Positions 24,501 to 33,959 of a stretch of 64,000 bases of DNA are shown here, piece after piece (the first letter of the stretch is position 1; each line of letters opens with the position of its first letter). Origin of the DNA: Endomychus coccineus. Lineage: Eukaryota; Arthropoda; Insecta; Coleoptera; Endomychidae. The position numbers were made by a program, and so were the translations under genes. The notes below the pieces were generated by a model. That model was not told the origin of the DNA, ran no database searches, and worked only from the letters and a program-made list of their open reading frames with translations. Where the stretch lies: contig OY294069.1 of the NCBI GenBank assembly GCA_958510875.1, forward strand, positions 4,712,001-4,776,000. The letters are read 5' to 3'.

Positions 24501-27500
24501 TTTCCGAAATGGAATTGTAATTTTTAGCTGCCAAACAACTTTGAAATTTTTATGTGAGTCGAGCTTTATATACAGGGATGGAACATTCCAATACTGCACA
24601 AAATTTTTCACACAACTGTTTACCATACATGGTTACATAAATGGACACTATATACCGCTAGTGTTTAGCGGTATATAGTTATCAGAAGAAACTTATAGAC
24701 TTTGTTTGGAAAGAGTTAAATTTTATTTGTTCTCTTTACAACTTAAGTTTTATTCCTGAGAATGTAGTGGTTGATTTTGAAATTGCCATAATGCAGTTCG
24801 TAAAGTGTGGGATAACGTCACAATTATTGGTTGCCGCTTCCATATTACTCAGTCTTGGTGGCGTAAAATACAAAAGTAGGGGTTAAGTGGTGAATATAAA
24901 AACAAAAATTGTAAAACGGGAAAGTGGCTTCGTTACTGTTTTGGTATGGTATTTTTAAATTCAAATCTGGCAAGCAATTTTTTTTGTTTTTGAGTTACTG
25001 GCGATAAAATCAAGTAACGTTAAGTTAACGGTTTTTGCTGATTATTTTATATCTGACGGAACCACTTTTCCACCCGACATTTGGGCTGAAGCTTCTTCAA
25101 TTCCAAATAAAACCACGAACGCTTGCGAGTCCTTTCGCTCTCATCTAATTAAGTCTTTTTATTATAGTTCACCGAATATTTTTTATTTCATGGATGTTTT
25201 GTTAAAATCACAAATAGAAGTGTACATAAAATGTAATAGTGTAGCTACTCCTTGTAAATCTAAGAACTAAGGCACAATTCGGAGACAAGATTTTTTGCAA
25301 AAATTATTGTTAGATTTCTCAATCATATTAATTTTTTTGTAAACGTAAAAATCATTACTTGGGAGCCTATAGCGGCAAAATTGTTGCATCAACATGGTTT
25401 TCATTGTATTTTAGAATTTCAAAATCAATAATTATCTTTGTGACCAATTTCGTAGTCCCAAAATCGGACGACATAACGCTATGTGACGAATTTTATGTTT
25501 ACCTGCGTATACTGTGACGAATTTCGAATCCCCCTCATCTTAAGTGGTCGACTAATACCTAGAATTTTCCCAGAAATGTATCAGATATCCTAGAATGATC
25601 TCTGGATATTCTATACATAGGTACTTAAGAAACATGACTACATTCACTTCAATAAATTGTGTAAACCTTCGTTCATGTAGTGTAATAACATCTTTAACTC
25701 TTGGTCTATATTTTCAGACTAAAAGTGATGTACATGCAGCATACAAACTAGATAAATTCCTAACCAACATAACAGCGAACGGAAACACTGCCTATGAGTT
25801 CACCAGTGCCAATAAGATTTTCGTAGCCGATACGATACCAGTCAGAGATTGCATAATGGATATTTTCAGCGACGAATTGAACATAACCAAATTCGCAAAA
25901 AATCCAGAAGGAGCACGAACATACATCAATCAATGGGTCGAAGAGAGAACTCACAATATGATCAAAGAACTTTTACCTGGCGGAAGTGTAGACGAGACCA
26001 CCGATTTAGTTTTAGTTAATGCTGCCTACTTCAAAGGTACGTGGCTGAGGAAGTTTAATCCTGCCGAAACGAAACCTGAGATATTCTACGTCAGTCCTTC
26101 TAAGCAGATTATGGTTGAAATGATGCATTTGGAGGGTAGTTTCAATTATGGTGAGTTATTGTAACGAATAGAATTTTTGCGATTTTATAGGTATAGACTA
26201 AAAATTACTAGGAGGGTAGCGCCAAAAATTCTCGACCTGACATAGAATCGTTATCAAAGCGGCTTAAAATTTTGATAACACAAGTTGAATGCAAAAAGTA
26301 AAATGTATAGTTTATTCAATACAAATTGTCCTAATTAGGGTGTGGATTATTTTGCGATACTAACTAGGAAGTCAGAGGCTCTGAAGAAGATGGTAATCGA
26401 GTGCAAGTCAGTTGACTTTTCCGAGACGGTGAAGTATCTGGGAATCACCCTGGACCAAAAACTACTATGGCAGAAGCAAATGGATACTAGGTGCCAAAAT
26501 GCTATGATAACCGTTTGGCAGTGCAAGGGAGTAATTGCATGAAGTGGTGTTTGGGGCCTAAGCAGCTCATGTGGTCTACTCGGCATTAGGGGGGATCATA
26601 TCGAAAAATAAAATTTTGAAGCTGCCCCTCCTAAAAATGCAGTACGTCGATGACGCAATATTTTCATCTGAATGAATGCCTACCAAAACACTTATTTTTT
26701 CAAGATGTTGAGTATACACTAATAGGGATCCGCTAGGGTTGGAAGCGTCACCTATACGCTGCCAATCCTAGGTTATTCCCTCGAATAAGAGATTAAAAAC
26801 AAAAACTGTTCGGCGTATTTATTTGATACAATTACAGACTTTAGAGGACGCATGATTCTATACACGTGCTGTAATGAACACTGTTGTGTGAAAAAGTTAA
26901 TTGAAAAACTCAAAAATGCAGTTATTTTAGTCTTTTTTGAGTGATTGAAGAGATAATTTGAAAAAAAAAACATTACAGAACCTCCGCAGATCAATATTTC
27001 ACCTTACTTTTGATTCCAAATTTGTTTGGATTGGACGAAGAATGCTTGAAATTCTAAGTTTAGAAATAACGCCTGCAGGTACCTCGGTACCATCTGAAGA
27101 GCACTATGAAGTCCTAACGCAGATGAAATGATTCAGCTTAAGAACGTTGATTACTGTAATGTTTCAACTGAATAATTTGCTCTTATTTTGATACGAAAAA
27201 TTGTTTTACTTCCCAGATATTCCATGTATACCACCTTCGCATTAGAGTTTTCAAATTTAGTGAAATAGTTGATGGTGAATGGTAGGGGTGTGACGACATC
27301 ATCGTGTATTCCATTAAACCCGGAACACTGTCAAAATATCCTGTATAGTTAAATGTTGCTTGGACTCTATTTTCACTCAATTATTTTAACTTTAACCATA
27401 CGCTTTAGTTTAATCATCTTCTTCGGATAACGCGTCAATCAAAACGCAATGTAGCTTTTTTGTTCGATAAAATAAACAACAATACTTGACTATTCGATAC

Positions 27501-30500
27501 GATTTTCAGAGGTATCAGAAAAATTGGGAGTACATATCTTGGAAATGCCTTACAAGGGTGAAGATATCAGCATGTACATATTGTTGCCTCCTTTCACTAA
27601 GAATAACGCATTAGCAGCAACTTTGAAGAATCTGGATTTGAAGGAATTCCAAAGTATAGTCAAAGGCAAAAATTCGTTCCCTCATAATGTGGAGGTCTCC
27701 TTCCCGAAATTCAGTTTGGAGCAGACCATCGAATTAGTTCCTGTAAGTACATACTAATTACCTATATTCTTCTCGAACTTAAGGGTCTTGTAAATATTTG
27801 AATTTACAATATGTGTATGCGTATTTAGGATTGAATGGTTCAAGTAAGGTAGATATAGAAAATAATGATTGCATCTACAAATGTTTACTTGGTTGTTATT
27901 AAATTTGAAAGCTTTCTTGTCTATGCATGAGAATTTGAATCAGATAAGTGACCAAGTGTGCGAATACCATTTGAAACCGTTTTTCTCACAGCTCCAGTAA
28001 GTATTCAAAACCAATTAATACAATAGACAATTACTCACCAAGGTCATTTATGTTGTGAATTTTGAGTTTTGCTATTTAACTCGGCGATCGTCTAATATCA
28101 TACCATGGATTTTGTCGAAGATTTCTGACGTTGTAACTTCAATTGGACGACCAGAACGTTCGGCTTCCTTTGTGCTCATACTATCACAACCATAATCTGT
28201 AAACCACTTGTGAAACGTTCCAATCGATAGTGACGACTCCCCATAATGTTAACCAAGCGATGCACGCAAGAAATAATGTTTAAACAAGACGAGAAATTCA
28301 CTTTTTTTCCATGTTTATAAAAATCTTTAGGTTACTTGGTATCATCATTATATAATATACAATATAGAATATAAAATCAAGATTATTCCATGAACATTCA
28401 TACGAAATTGGCAAGAATATCCCGTTAAATGTAGATGTAGATGCCTTAGATGCAGAACCTACTGAATTTTAAATGATCGAAAAATGTATTTATAATTATT
28501 GATTTAAACGATACGATATGTTTTGGTGTCAAATAATACTTCACTCGACGCCTCCACGGTTGAATACTTATGAGGGTAGAAATCGATTAGCTTAGTTTTG
28601 AGGCGACAGTAAAAGTCGCAACTCGACTTGGCACTGATTGGTCGTTCTGAATTGAGGGCTTTTTTTTGCTGGTAACTAGCATAACCTAGAATTTCCGCTT
28701 GGAGGTAATATCACATGTAAAATTGTAACCTAATAAGAAGAATAATGAAAAAGAATTGTTTGGCTGTCTGTCAGTATCGAATCTATACCAACAGCATTGT
28801 GCAGGCGTCTTACCGGCTCGTCTACAACCGCTGATTCTGAGTCAGTACTGTTAAGACGTTGAGATGACGTGCTTCCAACGACCAATCACCGCTATGACGA
28901 GTTGCGACTTTTACTGTAGTCTTTAGTTTTGTATTAGTTCCTTCTTCTATCCTGTCTTCTTACACACTAACAATACTCTTTCTTGTGGTAGATTCTTGAG
29001 ACTCTGGGTGTTGGTAACCTATTCCAAGCCGACGCTGACTTCTCTTCCTTATCGAATCAAAGGGGGATTTCTGTAGACCGAGGTATTCATAGAGCAAGAA
29101 TTGTTATAACCGAAAATGGTTCGCAGGCTGCCGCGGCTACCGCTCTCATCGGTTGGCGAATTATGGATGACGATGAGGAAGAAACAAAAGAGTTCAAGTG
29201 TAACAGACCGTTCGTTTTCATTATTTATAACAAAAAACAAAATACGGTCCTCTTCACAGGCGCATTTAAGAAGCCAGCTTAGTTCATTGAACATAGATCA
29301 TCGTTTAAACTTAAAATTGAATATAATCTGTGATTATTTGATTGACACCGGTCTAAAAAATACAATAACTATTTGTTTTAACTGTCAAAACATTTCTTCG
29401 AAAATGCTAGCTAGAAGCTGTTATGATAATTGAATACTCTATTTAACATAATTAAATCAGTGAATACATTCATCAAGTAATAACATATATAGAAGTTGTT
29501 AAGAATAATTTAACTTATTTATTGTTTATTAGATACATTTCAATTTTGGCGCGTGTTTTACATATTTTCATCAGATTCATCATTTTCTAAAATTTATCCT
29601 AAATGAATTTTTATTTTCTGCTATGCAGAAACGTCACGTATAAGATCTGTTTTATAAGCTGTAGGTTTCCATTGTTATAAGAAATTTTTTAATAGAAAAA
29701 TTGACAAAATTAAAGAATATTGAAAGTAATGGATGGATATAAGAAATATATTCTTTCAAATTGTTCTCTTTTTATTCATGCTCAACATTTTTTATGTTTT
29801 TACACATAACTTCTCTACTCTTATTTTGTTGCGATTTTATTATGAACAAGAGTCAAATTCCATGTCAATTGGATATGTGAAAGTGTGTTTTAACCCTTAC
29901 TAACTAACATATACTAACAAATAAACAAGTAATTGAATAAAAGCGTGTGAACAAAAAAGAGTGTATTGATTGATTGGATCATTGACTATCAATTTCACCC
30001 TTTAAGTACTAAATATTTGTAATGTGTGTTTCAAATAATAAAAAAAATCGTATACCTACCTGCATAATTTTATTTATATGCCTGATTGTCTAGTTCCTAA
30101 CTCAATGTAAAATATTTACAATGCTATAGCTTCAGGATTGATTTTTCTTCATAGGAACACGACTTTAGGCCGACGTTTCACGAAACATTACTGATAGCAT
30201 CGTCAAGGCAGATTGGAACTTGTTTTTGGGACTTCGATTTCGAAAAGTCGAAGAAAATTTGTATTTTTCACGTTGAATTCGTTTCAGATTTTGGAAGCGA
30301 TCGGTGTGGGTGATCTTTATCAACCGACAAGAAATCTATCGACTCTTTCCGAAACACCAACTCATCTAGATCGGGCGATCCACAAGGCCAAAATCGAGGT
30401 GACCGAAGAGGGAACTACAGCGGCTGGCGCTACGGTACAGTTCAGTTTCAGATCGAGTAGACCGGCGGAGCCTGCGCAGTTCGTTTGTAATCATCCTTTC

Positions 30501-30569
30501 GTTTACATTCTTTACGAAAAAACGAGGGAAGCTGTTTTATTCATGGGAGTTTTCAGAAGCCCGAAATGA
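15527..30569 (+). CDS. Serpin with two alternative reactive-loop exons (serpin 88Ea-like)
   Basis: A secreted serine-protease inhibitor of the serpin fold. Common exons are 15,527-15,823, 25,718-26,150 and 27,510-27,742, followed by either exon 4a (28,992-29,282) or exon 4b (30,288-30,569). All junctions are GT-AG and the frame closes exactly, giving 417 or 414 residues, a normal serpin length. Residues 1-19 (MKITFGLVAVFCVTSLRAQ) form a signal peptide. Serpin landmarks are NLFFSPYSTYHALL near residue 65, NAAYFKGTW in exon 2, and the N-[RH]-P-F signature in both last exons. The start is the ATG at 15,527, directly before the signal peptide. The N-terminal region (GQQDFSLALLQAI ... SPYSTYHALLIAYF) most resembles insect serpin 88Ea/serpin-5, regulators of Toll and melanisation protease cascades; that orthology is from memory. 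Intron 1 is 9.9 kb and full of transposon remains. Confidence 0.9.
15824..16500. other. Serpin intron 1, first part: no recognisable feature
   Basis: Starts at the GTAAGT donor. No recognisable coding frame or repeat before the THAP-like piece at 16,505. Confidence 0.5.
16505..16670 (+). pseudogene. THAP-domain fragment
   Basis: The plus strand reads PSKCCTADCKGNYNN, the start of a THAP zinc finger (C-x(2-4)-C). In shifted frames it continues with VFSF.K and QWISAVPVKDF, which correspond to the F.FP ... W motifs. Stops and shifts show it is broken. THAP domains occur in P-element-type transposases and in host proteins, and too little remains to tell which. Confidence 0.45.
17585..18095 (+). 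repeat. 0.5-kb dispersed repeat, copy A
   Basis: The same sequence, inverted, occurs at 46,619-47,115, with shared ends (ccattaaatagtggag on one side; gggtcgctagt on the other) and high identity throughout. One end is GC-rich (gcgaagccggggcgggtcg). The open frames inside differ only slightly between copies but show no known domain, so I treat it as a non-autonomous repeat of unassigned class. It sits in serpin intron 1. Confidence 0.8.
18107..18420 (+). pseudogene. LINE reverse-transcriptase fragment
   Basis: Across frames the plus strand gives FEKAFDPIIHKNGLL, then YGFRGVTYDLVKFYLSERQR, then GGPQGTVL.PL. These are the palm aspartate motif (F.KAFD), the YLS.R.Q segment and the G[VG]PQG[ST]VL motif of LINE reverse transcriptases, in the right order. 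Frame changes and stops show it is dead. It directly follows repeat copy A. Confidence 0.7.
18690..19700 (-). pseudogene. Mosaic of LINE fragments (reverse transcriptase and RNase H pieces)
   Basis: Minus strand. 19,440-19,030 gives ALFLLHINDLLE, a SFADDGTYHTAFSSREP segment (the FADD catalytic box), then ILKWGSDDLVQFNATKTQAY and VLDYIQKKAIRLIEDVTLTN. This matches the CR1-like family also seen at 53.4-53.7 kb. Upstream, at 19,640-19,480, lies a different piece, RICTDS followed by TSKLWECHEELGA, from an RNase H-bearing LINE. 18,938-18,690 (KESAEINLL ... TELKN ... IRTKPETG) resembles the tail at 54.4 kb. Thus at least two LINE families were spliced together here by insertion. Confidence 0.6.
19701..20700. 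other. Serpin intron 1: no recognisable gene
   Basis: No convincing coding sequence. The minus frame at 19,705-19,980 has no recognisable domain. Confidence 0.45.
20718..22182 (-). mobile_element. hAT transposon, internally decayed, with transposase remains
   Basis: A 1465-bp element starting CAGTGGCGGCTCGTG and ending CCAGCCGCCACTG. It is flanked by an 8-bp duplication with one mismatch (caaaatta at 20,710-20,717; cgaaatta at 22,183-22,190), as expected of hAT. The transposase lies on the minus strand: ALGVDETTDSS near 21,640, then a 21,625-21,275 frame with ELIAQSYDGSSVMSSKTNGV and YARYIHCYAHHFNLII. These match hAT catalytic-region motifs of the ZMYM1-like type (AQSYDGA..M, HC.AH..NL). Farther on, NCPEFLYWLKIF and later pieces continue in other frames. 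The N-terminal zinc-finger part is missing and several shifts break the rest, so this copy is inactive. Confidence 0.82.
22560..23050 (-). pseudogene. LINE (CR1/jockey-like) C-terminal fragment
   Basis: Minus strand, from 23,040: SYFTSQQLLIIYKAQIRPVF, then EYCSHVWCSAPKHTLKL, a frame change, DSIQKRAI, the ISPFSIDISM/LSLFYRYFHGRCSSEISS alternatives, then FFLPDLVFFYRTAKL. This is the end of a LINE polyprotein (A.IRP.LEYCSHVW, LDSIQKRAIRL, RTAKLWNSLP). The same family is seen at 5.7-6.1 kb and 53.7-54.0 kb. Frame changes show it is dead. Confidence 0.72.
23051..24000. other. Serpin intron 1: no recognisable gene
   Basis: Open frame 23,436-23,714 (+) encodes 92 residues with no motif I recognise. 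I see no repeat. Confidence 0.4.
24006..25320 (+). pseudogene. MULE transposase with FLYWCH finger, broken
   Basis: 24,006-24,443 encodes a FLYWCH zinc finger (F-S-K-H..., WRC, LCIP, then HNH) and a linker. After a frame change, 24,500-24,680 gives VIFSCQTTLKFLCESS, YRDGTFQYCTKFFTQLF and GHYIPLVF, the MULE catalytic segment with its first aspartate. Then come ENVVVDFEIAIM (second aspartate), IIGCRFHITQSWWRKIQ, GKWLRYCFGMVFL, and finally FPPDIWAEAS and TTNACESFRSH. Order and spacing match FLYWCH-type Mutator-like transposases. At least five frame changes or stops are needed, so it is a fossil. I did not find terminal inverted repeats. It lies in serpin intron 1, just before exon 2. Confidence 0.8.
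26335..26640 (+). pseudogene. LINE reverse-transcriptase C-terminal fragment (I/jockey type)
   Basis: The plus strand reads ILTRKSEALKKMVIECKSVD, then VKYLGITLDQKLLWQKQMD, then WQCKGVIA, and after a stop WGLSS. KYLGITLD.KL.W is the thumb motif of I/jockey-group LINEs, and the WGLSPK segment normally follows. It lies in serpin intron 2 and is a short dead fragment. Confidence 0.72.
26733..26771. repeat. 16-bp-arm hairpin
   Basis: CTAGGGTTGGAAGCGT pairs with ACGCTGCCAATCCTAG (14 of 16 positions) across a 7-base loop. It lies in serpin intron 2 with no visible association. Confidence 0.7.
28076..28255 (-). pseudogene. mariner transposase N-terminal fragment
   Basis: Minus strand: YGESSLSIGTFHKWFTDY, then SMSTKEAERSGRPIEVTTSE, IFDKIHGMILDDRRVK, stop. 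This is the helix-turn-helix/linker region of mariner transposases (HKWF..., DE..SGRP...TT.E....KIH.MVL.DRRVK). The frame is intact for about 57 codons and then ends. It lies in serpin intron 3. Confidence 0.78.
28260..28985. other. Serpin intron 3: no recognisable gene
   Basis: Sequence between the mariner fragment and alternative exon 4a. The segments gcaactcgacttggcactgattggtcgt (near 28,620) and cgaccaatcaccgctatgacgagttgcga (near 28,880) are roughly inverted, so a decayed inverted-repeat element of about 300 bp may lie here. Confidence 0.45.
28992..29282 (+). CDS. Serpin alternative last exon 4a
   Basis: It begins ILETLGVGNLFQ after a good acceptor (gtggtag) and ends FTGAFKKPA-stop, 96 codons in phase with exon 3. 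The hinge reads ITENGSQAAAATA, the short-side-chain pattern needed for loop insertion, so an inhibitory serpin is expected. The loop continues LIGWRIMDDDEEE; counting from the hinge places the scissile bond near Arg-Ile-Met. A strongly acidic stretch lies on the primed side. The signature is FKCNRPFVFII. A poly(A) signal (aataaa) lies near 29,938. It is a mutually exclusive alternative to 4b, because each exon supplies a full C-terminus and stop. Confidence 0.88.
   Translation: MLETLGVGNLFQADADFSSLSNQRGISVDRGIHRARIVITENGSQAAAATALIGWRIMDDDEEETKEFKCNRPFVFIIYNKKQNTVLFTGAFKKPA
29300..30280. other. Between the alternative serpin exons
   Basis: Serves as 3' UTR of the exon-4a form and as intron for the 4b form. 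An aataaa signal lies near 29,938 and aataaaaaa near 30,040. No other gene seen. Confidence 0.5.
30288..30569 (+). CDS. Serpin alternative last exon 4b
   Basis: It begins ILEAIGVGDLYQ after acceptor cgtttcag and ends VFRSPK-stop, 93 codons. The hinge EVTEEGTTAAGAT is of inhibitory type. The loop VQFSFRSSRPAEPAQF offers arginines near P1, suggesting trypsin-like targets. The signature is FVCNHPFVYIL. This is the exon whose loop most resembles serpin 88Ea of other insects (from memory). Compared with 4a, the framework (ILE.[LI]GVG.L.Q, N.PF, VLF.G.F) is kept and the loop differs completely. Confidence 0.88.
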   Translation: MLEAIGVGDLYQPTRNLSTLSETPTHLDRAIHKAKIEVTEEGTTAAGATVQFSFRSSRPAEPAQFVCNHPFVYILYEKTREAVLFMGVFRSPK

Positions 30570-32350
30570 GCTTCGCAATCTTATTATTTACCAGAGTTAA
30601 ATATGTTTTTGACAAAATGAAATTCTCACGTTGTTCCGTATTGATACACAGAACATGTACCTATCAGTACGTTTGAAAATGAATTTTCAGTTAAAGTTAC
30701 CATGTGCTCCATTACAATCTCATTTTTTCAAACTTTATGTGTGGTGTAACACCAAATCTTCCTTCCCCTCCAACGAAGTCTCAATCCAATAATGTAAAGA
30801 ACTCAATTCCATATTACCTAATTTATTCTCTGATATTTAAACACACAAACATAATCATTGTAAATAAACCAAAAACGATAAAGCTAATAATTCTGAATTA
30901 AGGTTAAAAATAAAACAACATTGGGTCATAATTAATAAATTTGCCTACGGACAGTTGTTTTCTAACTGACATCATTAGAATGATGTATTACTGAAATAGG
31001 GCGTTAAATAATGACTTCGAAATTATGGTAGGCAAATTTTTTAATCATTGGCGTTTTATTTCCCACTTAAATCGGATTGTTATGAATAGAATTTAGAAAA
31101 TAGCAAAAAACACCTAATTTATTGATCTTATTTGATGCACGTCTATAAAGTACTTATAATTCGAACATTTTGACTGTTAGATGGACCAAATAAACTAATA
31201 CCATTAACTTTCATATGCTGTTTTTATTTATTGAATCTACCCTTCAATCAATTGTATAATCCCACGTCCCTTCATGAAGGTATTCAATAACTTTGAATTA
31301 TTTCTCTTGAACTTTTTGTTTGTGTAAGATTAGCGAGAATTTTTTTTTGAATTTATAATTTATCTATTATAAGTCATCTATTAGTTTGTAAGGAAACTAC
31401 AATCAATTGTAGTGAACCAGCTGCAGAACACTATCACGTTCGTTGAGTCATTGACTCATAGATGGCGCCATTTAGGAATAATACGAAGCGAAAGTTCCTT
31501 TGATGAGAACGATGCCATCTAGCGTCAATTATCTAGTAAGCAAACTACAGAATATGGCAAAGTCGCTTTCAATAATAGATAAGTAGAGTCCCTCTGAAAG
31601 GAACTCTGTTGATACTTCAATTACTATTCGTTCATTCATTCATCTATAAAGGAAGCCGTTAGTTGTAGTTCTCAGTTCAGTCACAGGTACAAAAGGGTGT
31701 AAAATTATAATGGTTTCTGTTTCAATTTAAATGACAAGAATTTTACCACGTAATAGATAACATTTTCACTCCGTAGTCGGGTTTGTATTTCTGGATACTG
31801 AAATGAGTTGTAAATTTCAAGTACCATCTACTGGTCAATAGCTGAACTAAAAAATTATATGGAATCCCGCTAAATGATACTAATTACTAACACTGGAAAA
31901 CGATAAGACAGGCTGCTTATAACTTCTCTGGTCATTATTCAATATAGAATAGGAATAAGTAACATGCAGAAATGTAAACTGTTTCAGAAACTACGAAAAC
32001 AGAGTTTTAAATTTACAGGATTCCACTGTTATTCAAATCAGTACCACAGAGAATATAACCTACTCCAGAGAGAAGCCCTCTAATTTTCTGCTTACTCTGT
32101 GTCAGTTTTCTTATTTAATGGGGTCAATCAACCACCAGGGTTCGGAAGTCGTCAAAACATCAAGTGTTGTCACAAATTTGTAGTTTTCTTCTATGATATT
32201 GGCCCTTATATTCTATGAAATAATATGGAAAGCAACAACACAACCTTTCATTCTAATGTTTATTGTTTGATATTCCTTGAATTTCCTAGTCGTTTGTGGT
32301 TAGACCTCGTTGTGCGCTAATTATTCGTTTTGTTGAGTGAAGTAAATCTA
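30570..32350. other. Intergenic: serpin 3' flank to RPB6
   Basis: 3' UTR of serpin form 4b, with an aataaa near 30,909, then AT-rich intergenic DNA. Near 31,460 AGATGGCGC occurs, and an inverted, less exact copy of the same word lies near 31,511. No gene recognised. Confidence 0.5.
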
Positions 32351-32383
32351 AATATTAGTATCAGTTAGAAATTGACATTAACT

Positions 32384-32779
32384 ATGGCAGACGAAGAGTA
32401 TGATGACAACGATGTTGGTGATGATTTTGACGAAGACGTCGATGACGATAATATCGAAGAATTGGAGCAGCCTGAAGAAGAAGGTGATAATATAGATATT
32501 TTGGCACCAGGTCAAGCAGGCGGTGGCGTGCCAAGAAACAAGCGGATCACTACAAAATACATGACTAAATATGAAAGAGCTAGAGTGCTGGGTACAAGGG
32601 CATTGCAAATAGCCATGTGTGCCCCGGTCATGGTTGAATTAGATGGAGAAACTGATCCTTTACAAATCGCCATGAAAGAACTGAAGCAGAGGAAGATACC
32701 AATTATAATCAGAAGATATTTACCTGATAACTCTTATGAAGACTGGGGAATTGACGAACTCATTATTATTGATCATTAA
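32384..32779 (+). CDS. Polr2F: DNA-directed RNA polymerases I, II and III subunit RPB6 (RPABC2)
   Basis: A single uninterrupted 131-codon frame. The N-terminus is strongly acidic (about 50 residues of D/E), as in eukaryotic RPB6. The C-terminal half has the conserved core: [20 protein letters not shown], then [36 protein letters not shown] and the ending [11 protein letters not shown]. This small subunit is shared by all three nuclear RNA polymerases and anchors the clamp. Length matches the family (about 130). The start is the ATG at 32,384; the TTG-initiated frame upstream is not used. A TCAGTT initiator-like site lies at about 32,361, and aataaa at 32,868-32,873 suits the poly(A) signal. 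It is tail to tail with NDUFAF3, 162 bp apart. No intron interrupts the coding region, so a retrocopy should be considered, though the frame is fully intact. Confidence 0.96.
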   Translation: MADEEYDDNDVGDDFDEDVDDDNIEELEQPEEEGDNIDILAPGQAGGGVPRNKRITTKYMTKYERARVLGTRALQIAMCAPVMVELDGETDPLQIAMKELKQRKIPIIIRRYLPDNSYEDWGIDELIIIDH

Positions 32780-32941
32780 AGAAACATAAGTTTTGTAAAT
32801 AGATTACCTAAATAGTAAGTTGTCTGTATAATTCAGTGAATGTATCTTCCTAAAGTAGGGTTAATTAAATAAATTAACTGTTGTAATATAATTTTTATTA
32901 ATTAGAAATAAAACAATTTGATAAATATATACTTTTTATGC

Positions 32942-33676
32942 TTATTCTCTATCATACAAATTTTGGTATCTTATTTTTGATGATATTAGATCGTCTTCTG
33001 TGGGCTCCACAATTTTTGGTGGAATGAATGCTCCTACTACATAACGACCTTCAGAGTTCAAGAAGTTGAATATGGAGCAAGCTCGATCGGTAGGAAGTAC
33101 TTCTAATGACAATTTGTATTTCCTCATAATAGGTACCAAATTATGCATATAGCTGTGATCATTAGTTTTATCACCTATTCCTATGACTATTATATCAATC
33201 TTGGGTTCAAGAATTGTGAGCAGGCTGAGTGTTTCTTCATTTATTTCTGAGACATCAGTAACTGACCATGAAAGCACTGACCTACAATCGAGAGCTTTGA
33301 AATGGGAATGTCAAAAATATATGATATGATTACCTGGGGAATATGACCATAGGTCCTAAGATAGTGACATTATTGTTCAACCTAAAACCAACCTACAAAT
33401 AAACACAAAATAATTATTTATTTCATAAAGTTTTAAAACGTACCTCGCTATATCCATTGATCATTAAACCTAAATCAGCTTCATTGTTGAGTATATTGAG
33501 AAAAGTTTTACCTTCACCTTCATACGTTTTTGGAGAATGAACATTTTTTGTATAACTTATGTACCTACTAACAAAAAATGATGAGGTATAAATAATCAAC
33601 GAAAAAGCAACACCAACCTTATTCTGAAACTATTGACTAGATTTCTTTGAAGTATCCTGCATATAGGATATAACAT
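32942..33676 (-). CDS. NDUFAF3: NADH dehydrogenase complex I assembly factor 3 (NDUFAF3 homologue)
   Basis: Four exons on the minus strand: 33,676-33,618, 33,564-33,444, 33,392-33,334 and 33,281-32,942. All junctions are GT-AG and the frame closes to 192 residues, near the family length. The mature part contains YEGEGKTF, NNEADLGLMINGYSEVGFRL, then ILGPMVIFPRSVLSW, followed by LLTILEPKIDIIVIGIGDKT and a C-terminal AFIPPKIVE. These are the conserved blocks of the DUF498/Mth938 family. The first 20-25 residues (MLYPICRILQRNLVNSFRIR) are basic and lack acids, fitting a mitochondrial presequence. The protein acts early in assembly of the complex I Q module (family knowledge). It is tail to tail with RPB6. 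Confidence 0.93.
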
Positions 33677-33811
33677 TATTTTTTCTAGTAGAGATTGACG
33701 GGAAGATGAATTTTACTTTGTTCTCCTCATATGTTTTTAAAATAATTCAACTTTATTTATATATTTATCAATTAAAGCAAATAGGTTATAAGATCAACGA
33801 AATATCAGTGA

Positions 33812-33905
33812 TCTATGATCGCCAAAGAGGATGACTATTCCCTTTCCCTATGCTGCAATCCATAGTCCAAAGTATATTATTCTTTGACTATGGCAATCAT
33901 AGATA
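33812..33905. repeat. Hairpin upstream of NDUFAF3
   Basis: atctatgatcgccaaag (33,812) is nearly the reverse complement of ctatggcaatcatagat (33,888), and a second inner pair (ccatagtccaaag / ctttgactatgg) lies between them. It lies 140-230 bp upstream of the NDUFAF3 start codon. It could be a decayed miniature element or a promoter structure. Confidence 0.55.
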
Positions 33906-33959
33906 TAAGGGAAACAGCTATGTAGCCGGTCAATCACGTCACTGCGATACCATTATTTG

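Noticed and set aside
27183..27380. Minus-strand frame in serpin intron 2 with another open frame alongside
   Set aside because: Looks mildly protein-like in two frames, but I recognise no family and cannot tell it from chance.
30165..30205. gccgacgtttcacgaaac near exon 4b resembling a Penelope terminal motif
   Set aside because: Only a short word matches; neither hammerhead box is present.
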